DNA from: Microbacterium timonense
GTDB taxonomy: Bacteria; Actinomycetota; Actinomycetes; Actinomycetales; Microbacteriaceae
Length of the DNA stretch: 64,000 bases
Direction: 5' to 3'
Assembly (NCBI RefSeq): GCF_900292075.1
Contig: NZ_OLMV01000008.1
Coordinates: forward strand, 1-64,000
Positions within the stretch are counted from its first letter, which is position 1. Every line of letters begins with the position of its first letter. The position numbers and the translations under genes are program-made. Positions 29,288 to 37,888 of this stretch are shown one piece after another. The notes below the pieces were generated by a model. That model was not told the origin of the DNA and did no database searches. It worked only from the letters and a program-made list of their open reading frames with translations.

Positions 29288-29857
29288 TCAGGGCGTCGGC
29301 GACGGCGACTGCCCCGCCGGGGTGCGGTCGAGTCCGATCACGACGGTCAGCTGCCGCGCGTCGGGCGAGCTCGCCGGGTAGGCGTCGCTCTGCTCGATGT
29401 CGGCGCCGCCGATGACCTGGGCGAGGCCCGCAGCGGCGGCTTCGTCGGCGGGGTCCACGTAGAAGACGGTCGTCGTCGGGAAGTCCTGCGATCCTGCTTC
29501 CCCGGCGGTGACCTTGTCGTCCGTCCACCCCGCGCCGACCACGACGTCCTTCATCTGGGTCGCCAGGCCCTGCTCGGGAGTGGCGTTGAGGATCAGCACG
29601 TCGTAGGCGGTGTCGATGACGGGAGTGACCTGGGGCGCGGGCGTGACGGTCGGCGTGGGCGTGGGCGCCAGCTCGATGCGCCCGGACGCCAGCAGGGTGC
29701 CGAAGATGCCGACGGCGATGAGCACGACCGTCGCCAGGGCCGCCCACAGCAGCACCACCCATCCGCGCATGCGGGGGTTCTCGGCACGGTGCGCGCCGAC
29801 GCGATCCGTCTCCGGCACGTCGTCGAAGCGATCCCGGGGGAAGCTGGAGGTCGGCAC
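29288..29857 (-). CDS. LytR C-terminal domain membrane protein
   Basis: A 189-aa protein with a short cytosolic N-terminus, one membrane helix (about 32-56), a Thr/Pro linker (TPTPTVTPAPQVTP, about 65-78) and an extracytoplasmic LytR_C domain (about 83-178, VLILNATPEQGLATQ). The LytR-CpsA-Psr catalytic domain is absent, so it does not itself attach wall polymers; LytR_C-only proteins are common in actinobacteria and their role is unclear. GTG 29857 follows TAACAT by 6 nt, a leaderless pattern. Confidence 0.82.
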   Translation of the reverse strand: MPTSSFPRDRFDDVPETDRVGAHRAENPRMRGWVVLLWAALATVVLIAVGIFGTLLASGRIELAPTPTPTVTPAPQVTPVIDTAYDVLILNATPEQGLATQMKDVVVGAGWTDDKVTAGEAGSQDFPTTTVFYVDPADEAAAAGLAQVIGGADIEQSDAYPASSPDARQLTVVIGLDRTPAGQSPSPTP

Positions 29858-29863
29858 CCGACG

Positions 29864-29869
29864 ATGTTA
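29864..29869 (-). promoter_or_regulatory. -10 box of the LytR_C gene
   Basis: TAACAT on the leftward strand ends 6 nt before GTG 29857, a leaderless arrangement. Confidence 0.5.
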
Positions 29870-29925
29870 CCGGGAGCCGGCTCGGCATCCCCTCCGCGAC
29901 AGCCCCGCGTGGCGCCGATGGCGGA

Positions 29926-30174
29926 TCAGCGGGCGTCGGCGGCGCGCGCCGCGCGCTCCTGGAGGCGCGCATCGCGCAGCCGGCGCAGCCGCTTGACCAG
30001 CATCGGGTCGTGCTCCTGCGCCTCGGCGGTGTCGATGAGCCGGCCGAGCAGCTGGTAGTAGCGGGCCGGCGACATGCCGAGATCGGCGCGGATGGCCTCC
30101 TCCTTCGCGCCCGCGTGGCGTCGCCACTCCGCCTCGAAGTCGAGGAGGGCGCGGTCGCGGTCGGTCAGGGGCAC
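29926..30174 (-). CDS. DUF3263 protein, sigma-like helix-turn-helix
   Basis: An 82-aa protein that fits DUF3263, a short actinobacterial family with a helix-turn-helix resembling sigma factor region 4 (FEAEWRRHAGAKEEAIRADL, then MSPARYYQLLGRLID). The C-terminus is Arg/Ala-rich. GTG 30174 follows TAGCGT by 6 nt, a leaderless pattern. The LytR_C gene lies 68 bp downstream with its own -10. Function is unknown; a DNA-binding role is inferred from the fold. Confidence 0.82.
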   Translation of the reverse strand: MPLTDRDRALLDFEAEWRRHAGAKEEAIRADLGMSPARYYQLLGRLIDTAEAQEHDPMLVKRLRRLRDARLQERAARAADAR

Positions 30175-30180
30175 GCGTTC

Positions 30181-30186
30181 ACGCTA
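30181..30186 (-). promoter_or_regulatory. -10 box of the DUF3263 gene
   Basis: TAGCGT on the leftward strand ends 6 nt before GTG 30174. Confidence 0.5.
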
Positions 30187-30210
30187 ATCGGCGCCGTCCG
30201 CCTTCCCCCG

Positions 30211-31206
30211 TTACGACGCGCGCCAGTGCACGAACGAGCCGAGCGGATCGACCGCGGCCAGCGCCTGCCCGTCCCGCCCAAGGACGAAGCCGCCCCAGGC
30301 CTCCACCGGGATCGGGGGCTGCCACGCCTCGTGCAACGCCGGTGGGTCGATCGTGACCCACACGGCCCGAAGCTCCCGCACGGTCCGGATGAGACGCTCG
30401 CGCCCGGCCCGGGGCACGTGCGGAAGCACCCCCGGCGTCGTGACGACGAGCGTCGCGTCCGCGGGTGCGAGCGCCGCGGCGCCACGGAGCACCTCCGGGT
30501 CCGACGCGTCGCCGGCATGCAGCAGCGGCGGATCGGCGGCCACGATGTCGAGGGCGGCCGAGATGCGGTCGGTGCGTCCGCTCTCACCCGGCCACACCAG
30601 GCTCGTGAGGAACCGCCGGTCGCTCGGGCTGGCGGCGTCCAGCGGGTCGAGGTCGACGCCGCTGCGCCACACCACCTCCGGCATCCGCAACGGCACGTCT
30701 CCGGTGATCTCGCTCTCCAGGACGACCGTCGACGGGCCGTCCGCCGGATCCAGCGCCACGACGCCGTCCGGGCCGCGGTACCGGTACGAGTACCGGTCGG
30801 GGTACAGGCACAGGCCGGCGCTGGCACCCACCTCGAGCAGGGCCAGCGGCCCCGGAATCGTGGCGAGCGCGGGAAGCAGGGGTGCGCACCGCTGCGGCTC
30901 GTTCGTCTGCAGCCGGCGCCGGGATGCCTCGGCCACGACGGCGTCGGCATGCTGCGCGACCCAGCGCGCCCAGTCCGGGTATGCGCCCTCCGGCGCGCCG
31001 AGCATGCGGGTGACGGCGAAGACGAGCGGCGGCTGGCGCCGCGTCGCCGGGATGCGCGCCAGGATGCCCGCGATCGTCTCGTCGCCGGCCACTCCGGCCG
31101 CCCAGTGGGCGTACAGCTCCGACCGGCCCGGCGCCTCCTCCTGGGCGAATCGGGTGAAGCGCGCGATGACCGCCTGCGTCTCCTCCTGGAATGTCTCGTC
31201 GGCCAC
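30211..31206 (-). CDS. DUF2332 protein
   Basis: A 331-aa protein that fits DUF2332, a family common in actinobacteria and of unknown function. Visible conserved blocks are FARFAQEE-like TRFAQEEAPGRSELY at the N-terminus, LLEVGASAGLCLYPDRY (about 122-138), a glycine-rich motif like that of SAM-dependent methyltransferases, and RGVDLDPLD-like RSGVDLDPLDAASPSD. The GTG at 31206 was chosen because AGGA lies about 7 nt upstream; a GTG two codons earlier is equally in frame. It is divergent from msrB. Confidence 0.82.
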   Translation of the reverse strand: MADETFQEETQAVIARFTRFAQEEAPGRSELYAHWAAGVAGDETIAGILARIPATRRQPPLVFAVTRMLGAPEGAYPDWARWVAQHADAVVAEASRRRLQTNEPQRCAPLLPALATIPGPLALLEVGASAGLCLYPDRYSYRYRGPDGVVALDPADGPSTVVLESEITGDVPLRMPEVVWRSGVDLDPLDAASPSDRRFLTSLVWPGESGRTDRISAALDIVAADPPLLHAGDASDPEVLRGAAALAPADATLVVTTPGVLPHVPRAGRERLIRTVRELRAVWVTIDPPALHEAWQPPIPVEAWGGFVLGRDGQALAAVDPLGSFVHWRAS

Positions 31207-31320
31207 GCACACATCCTGCCGCAACGCTCGGGGATCCCCGGGCCGATGTGGCGGTCGCGGCGCCACGCGGCATCGGCTGCGGTTGAATGGAGGGTGCCGA
31301 GATCCGGCCGAGGAGGAACA

Positions 31321-31737
31321 ATGACCTACGCCGTCGACAAGAGCGACGCGCAGTGGCGCGCCGAGCTGACCCCCGAGCAGTACGCGGTGCTCCGCGAAGC
31401 CGGAACCGAGCGCCCGTGGACGGGAGAGCTGCTCGATGAGAGCCGTGCGGGCCTGTACACGTGTGCGGCGTGCGGTGCGGAGCTGTTCCAGAGCGGCACC
31501 AAGTTCGACTCGCACTGCGGGTGGCCGAGCTTCTACGAGTCGATCCGCCCCGAGGCGGTCGAGCTGCTCGAGGACAACAGCCACGGCATGGTGCGCACCG
31601 AGGTGCGCTGCGCCAACTGCGGCTCGCACCTGGGTCACGTCTTCCCGGACGGCTTCGGCACACCCACCGGCGACCGCTACTGCATGAACTCGCTCTCGCT
31701 GCAGTTCACTCCCGAGCAGCCCGCCGGCGACGCCTGA
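31321..31737 (+). CDS. msrB: Peptide methionine (R)-S-oxide reductase MsrB
   Basis: A 138-aa repair enzyme reducing methionine-R-sulfoxide in proteins. Zinc-binding CxxC pairs are C48-C51 and C97-C100, the catalytic cysteine is C121 in DRYCMNSLSL, and C66 lies in SHCGWPSF. ATG 31321 has GAGGAGG 6 nt upstream. The stop overlaps the start of the nitroreductase-like gene (TGATG), so the two are coupled, possibly in an oxidative-stress operon. Confidence 0.97.
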   Translation: MTYAVDKSDAQWRAELTPEQYAVLREAGTERPWTGELLDESRAGLYTCAACGAELFQSGTKFDSHCGWPSFYESIRPEAVELLEDNSHGMVRTEVRCANCGSHLGHVFPDGFGTPTGDRYCMNSLSLQFTPEQPAGDA

Positions 31738-32273
31738 TGCCCGGAGCCCTCGACGCCGTCCTGGCGCGCCGGTCGTGGTCGAAGGTGAACGACGAGGCGC
31801 CCACCCACGAGGAGCTGCTCGAGCTCGTCGCGGCCGCGGGCCGGGTCGCCGACCACTCGTCGCTGGAGCCGTGGCGGCTGATCGAGCTGCGCGGCGCCGA
31901 CCGCGAACGCCTGGGGCGCGCCATCAACAAGGCCGAGGGCGAGGAGGGCGCGTCGTCCAAGCCGCTGCGCGCTCCGCTGCTGATCGCGGTCGTCGCCTCG
32001 TACCGCAAGAGCCACAAGGTGCCGCGGTGGGAGCAGGAGGCGGTCGCGTCCGGTGTCGCGCATGTGCTGAGCCTGCTGCTGGACGAGGCGGGCTGGGGCG
32101 TCATCTGGCGCACCGGTCACTACACGCGCAGCAAGGCCGTGGCGAAGGCGCACGGGCTGAAGAAGAACGAGGAGCTGCTGGGGTGGCTCTACGTGGGCGG
32201 CAAGCCCGAGCGGTCGCGCCCCGAGCGGCGCAAGACCGTCGACGCGGAGAAGTTCCTCAGCCGGATGCCGTGA
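31737..32273 (+). CDS. Nitroreductase-family FMN oxidoreductase
   Basis: A 178-aa protein of the compact nitroreductase type. An N-terminal RRSWSKV-like FMN phosphate site, HSSLEPWRLIEL (FMN contact) and GWGVIWRTGHYT with ELLGWLYVGGKPE near the C-terminus are the family landmarks. Such enzymes dimerise and reduce quinones or nitro groups with NAD(P)H. The start ATG overlaps the msrB stop by one base, so it is translated with msrB. The natural substrate is unknown. Confidence 0.88.
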   Translation: MPGALDAVLARRSWSKVNDEAPTHEELLELVAAAGRVADHSSLEPWRLIELRGADRERLGRAINKAEGEEGASSKPLRAPLLIAVVASYRKSHKVPRWEQEAVASGVAHVLSLLLDEAGWGVIWRTGHYTRSKAVAKAHGLKKNEELLGWLYVGGKPERSRPERRKTVDAEKFLSRMP

Positions 32274-32288
32274 GCCCCTGCGCGGGGC

Positions 32289-33245
32289 TCAACGGCCGGA
32301 TCGCGGCATCCGTCGCCACGGCACCGCTGCGACGACCACCGAGAGGATCGCGAGCGTCGACATGAGGAGCGACTGCGCGAGACTGGGTGCGGCGCTGGTC
32401 GGCCAGAGCGCGTCGATGACGACGGAGGTCACGACCTGCCCGACGACCGTGCCGAGCCCCAGCAGCAGCACTCCGGTGTAGGGCACCAGCGCCGCGGCGA
32501 GGAAGATGTACGCCACTCCGATCACTCCTCCGACGTAGAGCCACGCGTCGGCCGGATACGCCGCGGGCGGCCCGGCGACGCCGGTGTGCACGAGTTCGGC
32601 GATGCCCAGGACTGCGGTGCCGCCGATGAAGTTCACGAGGGTGGCCGTCAACGGCGTTCCCACGCGCTGGCGCAGCCGGCCGTTGACGGCGGACTGCCAG
32701 GCGATGCCGGCGCCGACCAGGAACGGCAGGATGACGAACACGGGCGGCGCGTGCACTCCCCCGGCCAGCGACACCGCCGCCGCGAGCATCGCCAACAGCC
32801 CGCCGATCAGCCGCGCGGGGGTGACCGCGACGGTGCCGGCCGGCCCGATGCCCGAGCGGTCCAGCAGGAGGCCGCTGACCGTCTGCCCCGCGACAACGCC
32901 GACCGTGAAGAGCGCCACGCCGATGATGCCGACGGCGAGCGACTGCGTCGCGACCGAGAGGGCTCCGGCCACGCCGCCGCACAGCATCCATACCGGGATG
33001 GTGCGCTCCCGCATGCCTTTGCTCAGCGCGGCGAATCCCCGTCTGCCCTGCGGCAGCACCAGCGACAGCACGATGAGCACGACGAGCCCTGAGCCGAACG
33101 AGATGACGGCGGCCGCGAAGCCGTCGCCGATGCGCGCGCCCAGCTGGCCGTTGATGCGCGCCTGCACGGCGGTGAGGATGCCGATCACGGCGGCCGCCCC
33201 GACGCCGATCCAGGCGGGCAGGCGGCGGGCGGTCACCCCATCCAT
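32289..33245 (-). CDS. DMT-superfamily membrane protein, YdcZ (DUF606) type
   Basis: A 318-aa protein with about ten membrane helices built from two DUF606 repeats (about 8-150 and 165-310); the segments QARINGQLG and QSAVNGRLRQRVG correspond in the two halves. ATG 33245 (MDGVTARRLPAW) is preferred; an upstream ATG at 33275 is in frame but lacks a ribosome site, as in part does this one. Substrate is unknown. It is convergent with the nitroreductase gene, with 15 bp between the stops. Confidence 0.85.
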   Translation of the reverse strand: MDGVTARRLPAWIGVGAAAVIGILTAVQARINGQLGARIGDGFAAAVISFGSGLVVLIVLSLVLPQGRRGFAALSKGMRERTIPVWMLCGGVAGALSVATQSLAVGIIGVALFTVGVVAGQTVSGLLLDRSGIGPAGTVAVTPARLIGGLLAMLAAAVSLAGGVHAPPVFVILPFLVGAGIAWQSAVNGRLRQRVGTPLTATLVNFIGGTAVLGIAELVHTGVAGPPAAYPADAWLYVGGVIGVAYIFLAAALVPYTGVLLLGLGTVVGQVVTSVVIDALWPTSAAPSLAQSLLMSTLAILSVVVAAVPWRRMPRSGR

Positions 33246-33297
33246 CTTGCCGTGCCGGAAGGCGCCCGATCGCACGTGCGACAGTCGACCAGCATGG

Positions 33298-33370
33298 AGC
33301 CGACTACGGGACTCGAACCCGTAACCCCCGTATTACAAGTACGGTGCGCTACCAATTGCGCCAAGTCGGC
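33298..33370 (-). tRNA. tRNA-Thr (anticodon TGT)
   Basis: A 73-nt cloverleaf on the leftward strand. The acceptor pairs GCCGACT with AGTCGGC and the discriminator is T. The D stem is GCGC/GCGC, and the anticodon stem CCGTA/TACGG encloses CTTGTAA with anticodon TGT. The T stem ACGGG/CCCGT encloses TTCGAGT. CCA is not encoded. It reads ACA and neighbouring Thr codons. Confidence 0.97.
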
Positions 33371-33407
33371 AGAGCGCCCAGTCTAGCGGCGCGCACGCCT
33401 CCGCCCG

Positions 33408-34382
33408 TCACGACGCCGGCGTGGGCGTGGCAGTGGTGGTGGGCGTGGGGGTCGGGCTCGCCTTGTAGTAGGAGTCGCTCGCGATCGTCAGCACGAACTG
33501 CGCGAACTCCTTCGGGTCGTCGAGCTTCCCCACGTACTGGGTGCCGTTGACGAGCACCATCGGGGTGGTCGTCAGCGCGATGCCGTCGGTGCCGGGCAGC
33601 TCCTTCAGCGCGCGCTCGGTGGCCGTCTTGGCCCACGAGGCGTACGTCTGGTTCAAAATACACGCCTTCACGATCGTGGAATGGTCGAGCCCGGTCGCGG
33701 TGGCGAGCGCAGCCAGCTCCTCGTCGCTGTGGCCGTCGGTGTTCACGTCGGGCTGCTCGCGGAGCAGGGCGTCGTTGAACGCGAAGAAGTAGTCGGGCGA
33801 GTTCTGCGCCACGCACGCAGCGGCACCCGCGGCCCGCAGCGAATACTTGGTGCCGTTGGACTTCGCCGTCAGCATGGCCACCGGGTAGTACGAGAGCGTC
33901 GCGGCACCGTCGTCCACCCACTCCGACAGCTGCTTCATGTTCGCCAGCTGGAACTCGCGGGAGCCGGTCGAGAGGTAGTCCACATAGACCCGGATGTCGA
34001 CCGCGGGGTTCTCCGTCTCGGTCGGTGTCGGTGTCGGTGCGGGCGCGGCTTCGGTCGGGGTGGGCGTCGGGCCGGCCTCGCCTTGCGGCGCGCCCTCGGG
34101 GTCGGCGGGCTCGGAAGCGACGCCCAGGCCCTGAACCCCGGTCACCATGAAGCCGTCGTCGACGCCGTTGGCGGGGCTCATCATGGGCCGGGACGCGCTC
34201 GACGAGACGGTCCAGGTCACCACCACCGCCACGATCGCCACGACGGCAGCGACGGCAACCGCGAGGGCGGTACGGCGGATGACGCGGGCGCGCGACTGGC
34301 GGGCCTTCACCTGCTGCGCCTTCTCGCGCACGGCGTCGCGCCGCTCGCTGGACGCAGCGTTCGATGACTCGTCGCTCGACAT
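33408..34382 (-). CDS. DsbA/thioredoxin-fold membrane protein lacking the CxxC motif
   Basis: A 324-aa protein with a basic cytosolic N-terminus (about 1-35), one membrane helix (about 36-58), a Pro/Thr/Glu linker (about 90-127) and an extracytoplasmic DsbA-like domain (about 128-305), then a Thr/Pro tail. The site expected to hold CPYC after VYVDY reads LSTGSREF (137-144), so the redox pair is missing. The cis-proline region TTTPMVLVNG (271-280) and cysteines C190 and C241 remain. It may be a chaperone-like or binding member and not an oxidoreductase. ATG 34382 has GAGAGG upstream. Confidence 0.85.
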   Translation of the reverse strand: MSSDESSNAASSERRDAVREKAQQVKARQSRARVIRRTALAVAVAAVVAIVAVVVTWTVSSSASRPMMSPANGVDDGFMVTGVQGLGVASEPADPEGAPQGEAGPTPTPTEAAPAPTPTPTETENPAVDIRVYVDYLSTGSREFQLANMKQLSEWVDDGAATLSYYPVAMLTAKSNGTKYSLRAAGAAACVAQNSPDYFFAFNDALLREQPDVNTDGHSDEELAALATATGLDHSTIVKACILNQTYASWAKTATERALKELPGTDGIALTTTPMVLVNGTQYVGKLDDPKEFAQFVLTIASDSYYKASPTPTPTTTATPTPAS

Positions 34383-34530
34383 GGAACCTCTCGGAGCGGA
34401 CGGTGCCGATGGTCGGCCCGACCAGATGATCACAGTAGCCGCACGGGAAAGCGGCCGTCCACGATGGTAGTCAGCCACCCTGGGAAATGCCCAGACGCAA
34501 CCTCCGCGCGGGCCGTGTCATACTGTTCCT

Positions 34531-34620
34531 GCGCCCGATGGCGGGCGCGCGGGAAAGCCCCCGCTCATTCCATCACTACGGATCGTCCGGCACGTACCTG
34601 CCGGTGAAGGAGAAGAGAAC
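34531..34620 (+). ncRNA. Structured 5' leader, candidate msiK RNA motif
   Basis: A -10-like CATACT at 34519-34524 predicts a transcript start near 34531. The ~90-nt leader then holds hairpin GCGCCCG-ATGG-CGGGCGC (34531-34548) and hairpin CCGGCA-CGTACC-TGCCGG (34587-34604), the latter just before AAGGAG. Rfam describes an msiK RNA motif in the leaders of actinobacterial sugar-importer ATPase genes of this type; that this leader belongs to it is an inference from position and gene, not a covariance match. Confidence 0.45.
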
Positions 34621-35724
<1,104 letters not shown>

Positions 35725-35740
35725 CCGCAGAGATCGCATC

Positions 35741-35777
35741 GCGACGGCGCGGGTGGGTGAGCCCCCCGCGCCGTCGC
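35741..35777 (+). terminator. Terminator after the sugar ATPase gene
   Basis: A perfect 13-bp stem GCGACGGCGCGGG (35741-35753) pairs with 35765-35777; GCCGTTTCC follows. The next gene starts 19 nt later. Confidence 0.75.
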
Positions 35778-35796
35778 GCCGTTTCCAGGAGATGAT

Positions 35797-37104
35797 GTGC
35801 ACGAGGCCCTGAGCATCACCGCCAGCAGCGTCGATCCGGGGCTGCTGGCCCTGCCGTGGTCCACGCCGCTGGGCGACTGGTCGTCGGATCACATCGTGTT
35901 CCTGCCCAAGGGCATCTCCCGCCATCTCGTGCGGTTCGCGAACCTCTCGGGACGCGTCGTGGCCATCAAGGAGACGACGCAGGCCATGGCGCAGCGCGAG
36001 TACGACATGCTCGGCAACCTCGCCCGCCTGGACGTGCCGTGCGTGGAGCGGGTGGCGGTGATAGCGGGGCGGGCGGATGCCGCCGGCGAGCCGCTTCCGG
36101 CAGCGTTGGTGACCGCGCACCTGAAGTTCTCGCTCCCCTACCGGGCCCTGTTCACCCAGGTGCTGCGACCCGACACCGCCACGCGCCTCGTGGACGCCCT
36201 GGCCCTGCTGCTGGTGCGCCTGCACAACGTGGGGTTCTTCTGGGGCGACGTGTCGCTGTCCAACACCCTCTTCCGGCGCGACGCGGGGGCCTTCGCCGCG
36301 TACCTCGTCGACGCCGAGACCGGCGAGCTGCATGAGGGCGGCCTGACGCCCGGTCAGCGCGCCCACGATCTGGACGTCGCCCGCACGAACATCGCCGGCG
36401 AGATCATGGACCTCGAGGCCGGCGGACGGCTCGAGGGCGGCGTGGACGCCATCGCCATCGCCGACGGCATCGTGTCGTCCTACCACTCGCTGTGGGCCGC
36501 GCTCACCGACGAGGAGACGTTCGGGGCCGACGAGGCGTGGCGCATCACCGAGCGCGTGCAGCGACTCAACGACCTCGGGTTCGACATCGGCGAGATGTCC
36601 ATCCACACCACCGTCGACGGCACCAGGGTGTCGATCCAGCCCAAGGTCGTCGACTCCGGTCATCATCAACGCCGTCTGCTGCGCCTGACCGGCCTCGACG
36701 TGGAGGAGAACCAGGCCCGTCGCCTGCTGAACGACCTCGACGAGTTCCGTGCCCGCGTCTCTCGGCTGGGTTCGGATGAGGAGATGGTGGCCCACGAGTG
36801 GCTGACGCGCGTGTTCGAACCGGTCGTGAAGGCGATCCCGTGGGACTTGCGCTCCAAGCTCGAGCCCGCCGAGGTCTTCCACCAGCTCCTGGAGCACCGC
36901 TGGTACCTGTCGCAGGCCAACGGCAAATCCGTGCCGCTGGCCGAGGCGCTGACCAGCTACATCGACAACGTGCTGCGCCATCGTCGCGACGAGGCGACTC
37001 TCATGGGTCCGCCGACCGAAACGGTGTCGCTGTCGGTCATCACCTCGCCCAATCCGGTGCTCGAGGACGAGGACGAGCAGGTCGACTGGCGCGACCTGGT
37101 CTGA
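35797..37104 (+). CDS. DUF4032 protein with kinase-like N-terminal fold
   Basis: A 435-aa protein. The N-terminal half resembles lipopolysaccharide-kinase/protein-kinase folds: VAIKETTQAMAQREYDML (candidate Lys and Glu of the ATP site, about 50-67), GFFWGDVSLSNTLF (catalytic-loop-like, about 147-160) and YLVDAETGEL (DFG-like position, about 169-178). The C-terminal half (about 230-410) is the DUF4032 region. AGGAG precedes GTG 35797. No membrane segment is predicted. Substrate is unknown and catalytic activity is only inferred from motif resemblance. Confidence 0.82.
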   Translation: MHEALSITASSVDPGLLALPWSTPLGDWSSDHIVFLPKGISRHLVRFANLSGRVVAIKETTQAMAQREYDMLGNLARLDVPCVERVAVIAGRADAAGEPLPAALVTAHLKFSLPYRALFTQVLRPDTATRLVDALALLLVRLHNVGFFWGDVSLSNTLFRRDAGAFAAYLVDAETGELHEGGLTPGQRAHDLDVARTNIAGEIMDLEAGGRLEGGVDAIAIADGIVSSYHSLWAALTDEETFGADEAWRITERVQRLNDLGFDIGEMSIHTTVDGTRVSIQPKVVDSGHHQRRLLRLTGLDVEENQARRLLNDLDEFRARVSRLGSDEEMVAHEWLTRVFEPVVKAIPWDLRSKLEPAEVFHQLLEHRWYLSQANGKSVPLAEALTSYIDNVLRHRRDEATLMGPPTETVSLSVITSPNPVLEDEDEQVDWRDLV

Positions 37105-37137
37105 CCGCTCGGCGACCGGTGCCCGGCCGCCGAGCGG
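37105..37137. terminator. Hairpin between convergent genes
   Basis: A perfect 10-bp stem CCGCTCGGCG (37105-37114) pairs with 37128-37137; the loop can form a further CCGG/CCGG pair. It starts right at the DUF4032 stop and ends 10 bp before the stop of the convergent gene. Confidence 0.7.
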
Positions 37138-37146
37138 CGCGCGGAA

Positions 37147-37788
37147 TCAGTATCCGACGGTGAAGCGTGCGCGCGCGTGGCGCGGGTTCTCGATCTCGTC
37201 GAGGATCGCCACGGCGAAGTCCGCGCCGGAGATGAACGACTCGCCCTCGGCGTCGGTGACGATCACGTCTCCGCCGGTGCGGTACGACCCGGTGCGCTCA
37301 CCCGGGTTCCACTGGCCGAAGCCGCCCGCCGGGTGCACGTAGAACCAGTCGACCGATTCCGGAGCCTGCTGCAGGTCCTCCAGGATGCCGATGGCCTCCA
37401 GCGCCTCGGGCTTGTACTCCTCGGTGAAGGAGGGCTGGTCGACCACACGCTCGCCGTCCGGCTCGACAAGGCTTCCGCCGGCCCCGCCGATCACACCGAT
37501 GCGGACGCCCTCGGGAAGGAGCGAGACGAGCGCCTCGATGTTCGGGCGCACCAGGCCCAGCATGTCGCCACGCGGCGCGACCGCCGACACGACGACATCG
37601 ACGCCCTCCAGCTGCGTCAGGAGGTCCGGGACGTCGGTCAGCGACCCCTCGATGTACACGGCGCCCTGGTGGCGCTCGCTGGGGATGCGGCGGGCGATCG
37701 CGAGCACGCTGTGCCCGCGATTCACCGCCTCGGCGACGATGTGACGCCCGGCGTACCCCGAGCCTCCGATGACGGCGATGCGTGCCAT
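37147..37788 (-). CDS. NAD(P)-binding oxidoreductase, NmrA/YwnB-like atypical SDR
   Basis: A 213-aa Rossmann-fold protein. The nucleotide-binding motif GGSGYAGRHI is at 8-17, followed by ARRIPS for NADPH preference, VVVSAVAPRG (about 65-74) and VIGGAGGSL (about 98-106). It lacks the classical YxxxK catalytic pair, as is usual for the NmrA-like branch. GAAAGG lies upstream of ATG 37788. The 100-bp gap to rlmB holds no clear gene. Substrate is unknown. Confidence 0.85.
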   Translation of the reverse strand: MARIAVIGGSGYAGRHIVAEAVNRGHSVLAIARRIPSERHQGAVYIEGSLTDVPDLLTQLEGVDVVVSAVAPRGDMLGLVRPNIEALVSLLPEGVRIGVIGGAGGSLVEPDGERVVDQPSFTEEYKPEALEAIGILEDLQQAPESVDWFYVHPAGGFGQWNPGERTGSYRTGGDVIVTDAEGESFISGADFAVAILDEIENPRHARARFTVGY

Positions 37789-37888
37789 GTCGTACCTTTC
37801 GATCAGTCGTCGTGCCGGCGCCTGTCCGGCCTCGCGTGAGACAAGCGGCTCTCCGGCCGCTTCATTCCCGTGAATGCGTCGGGGCGCG

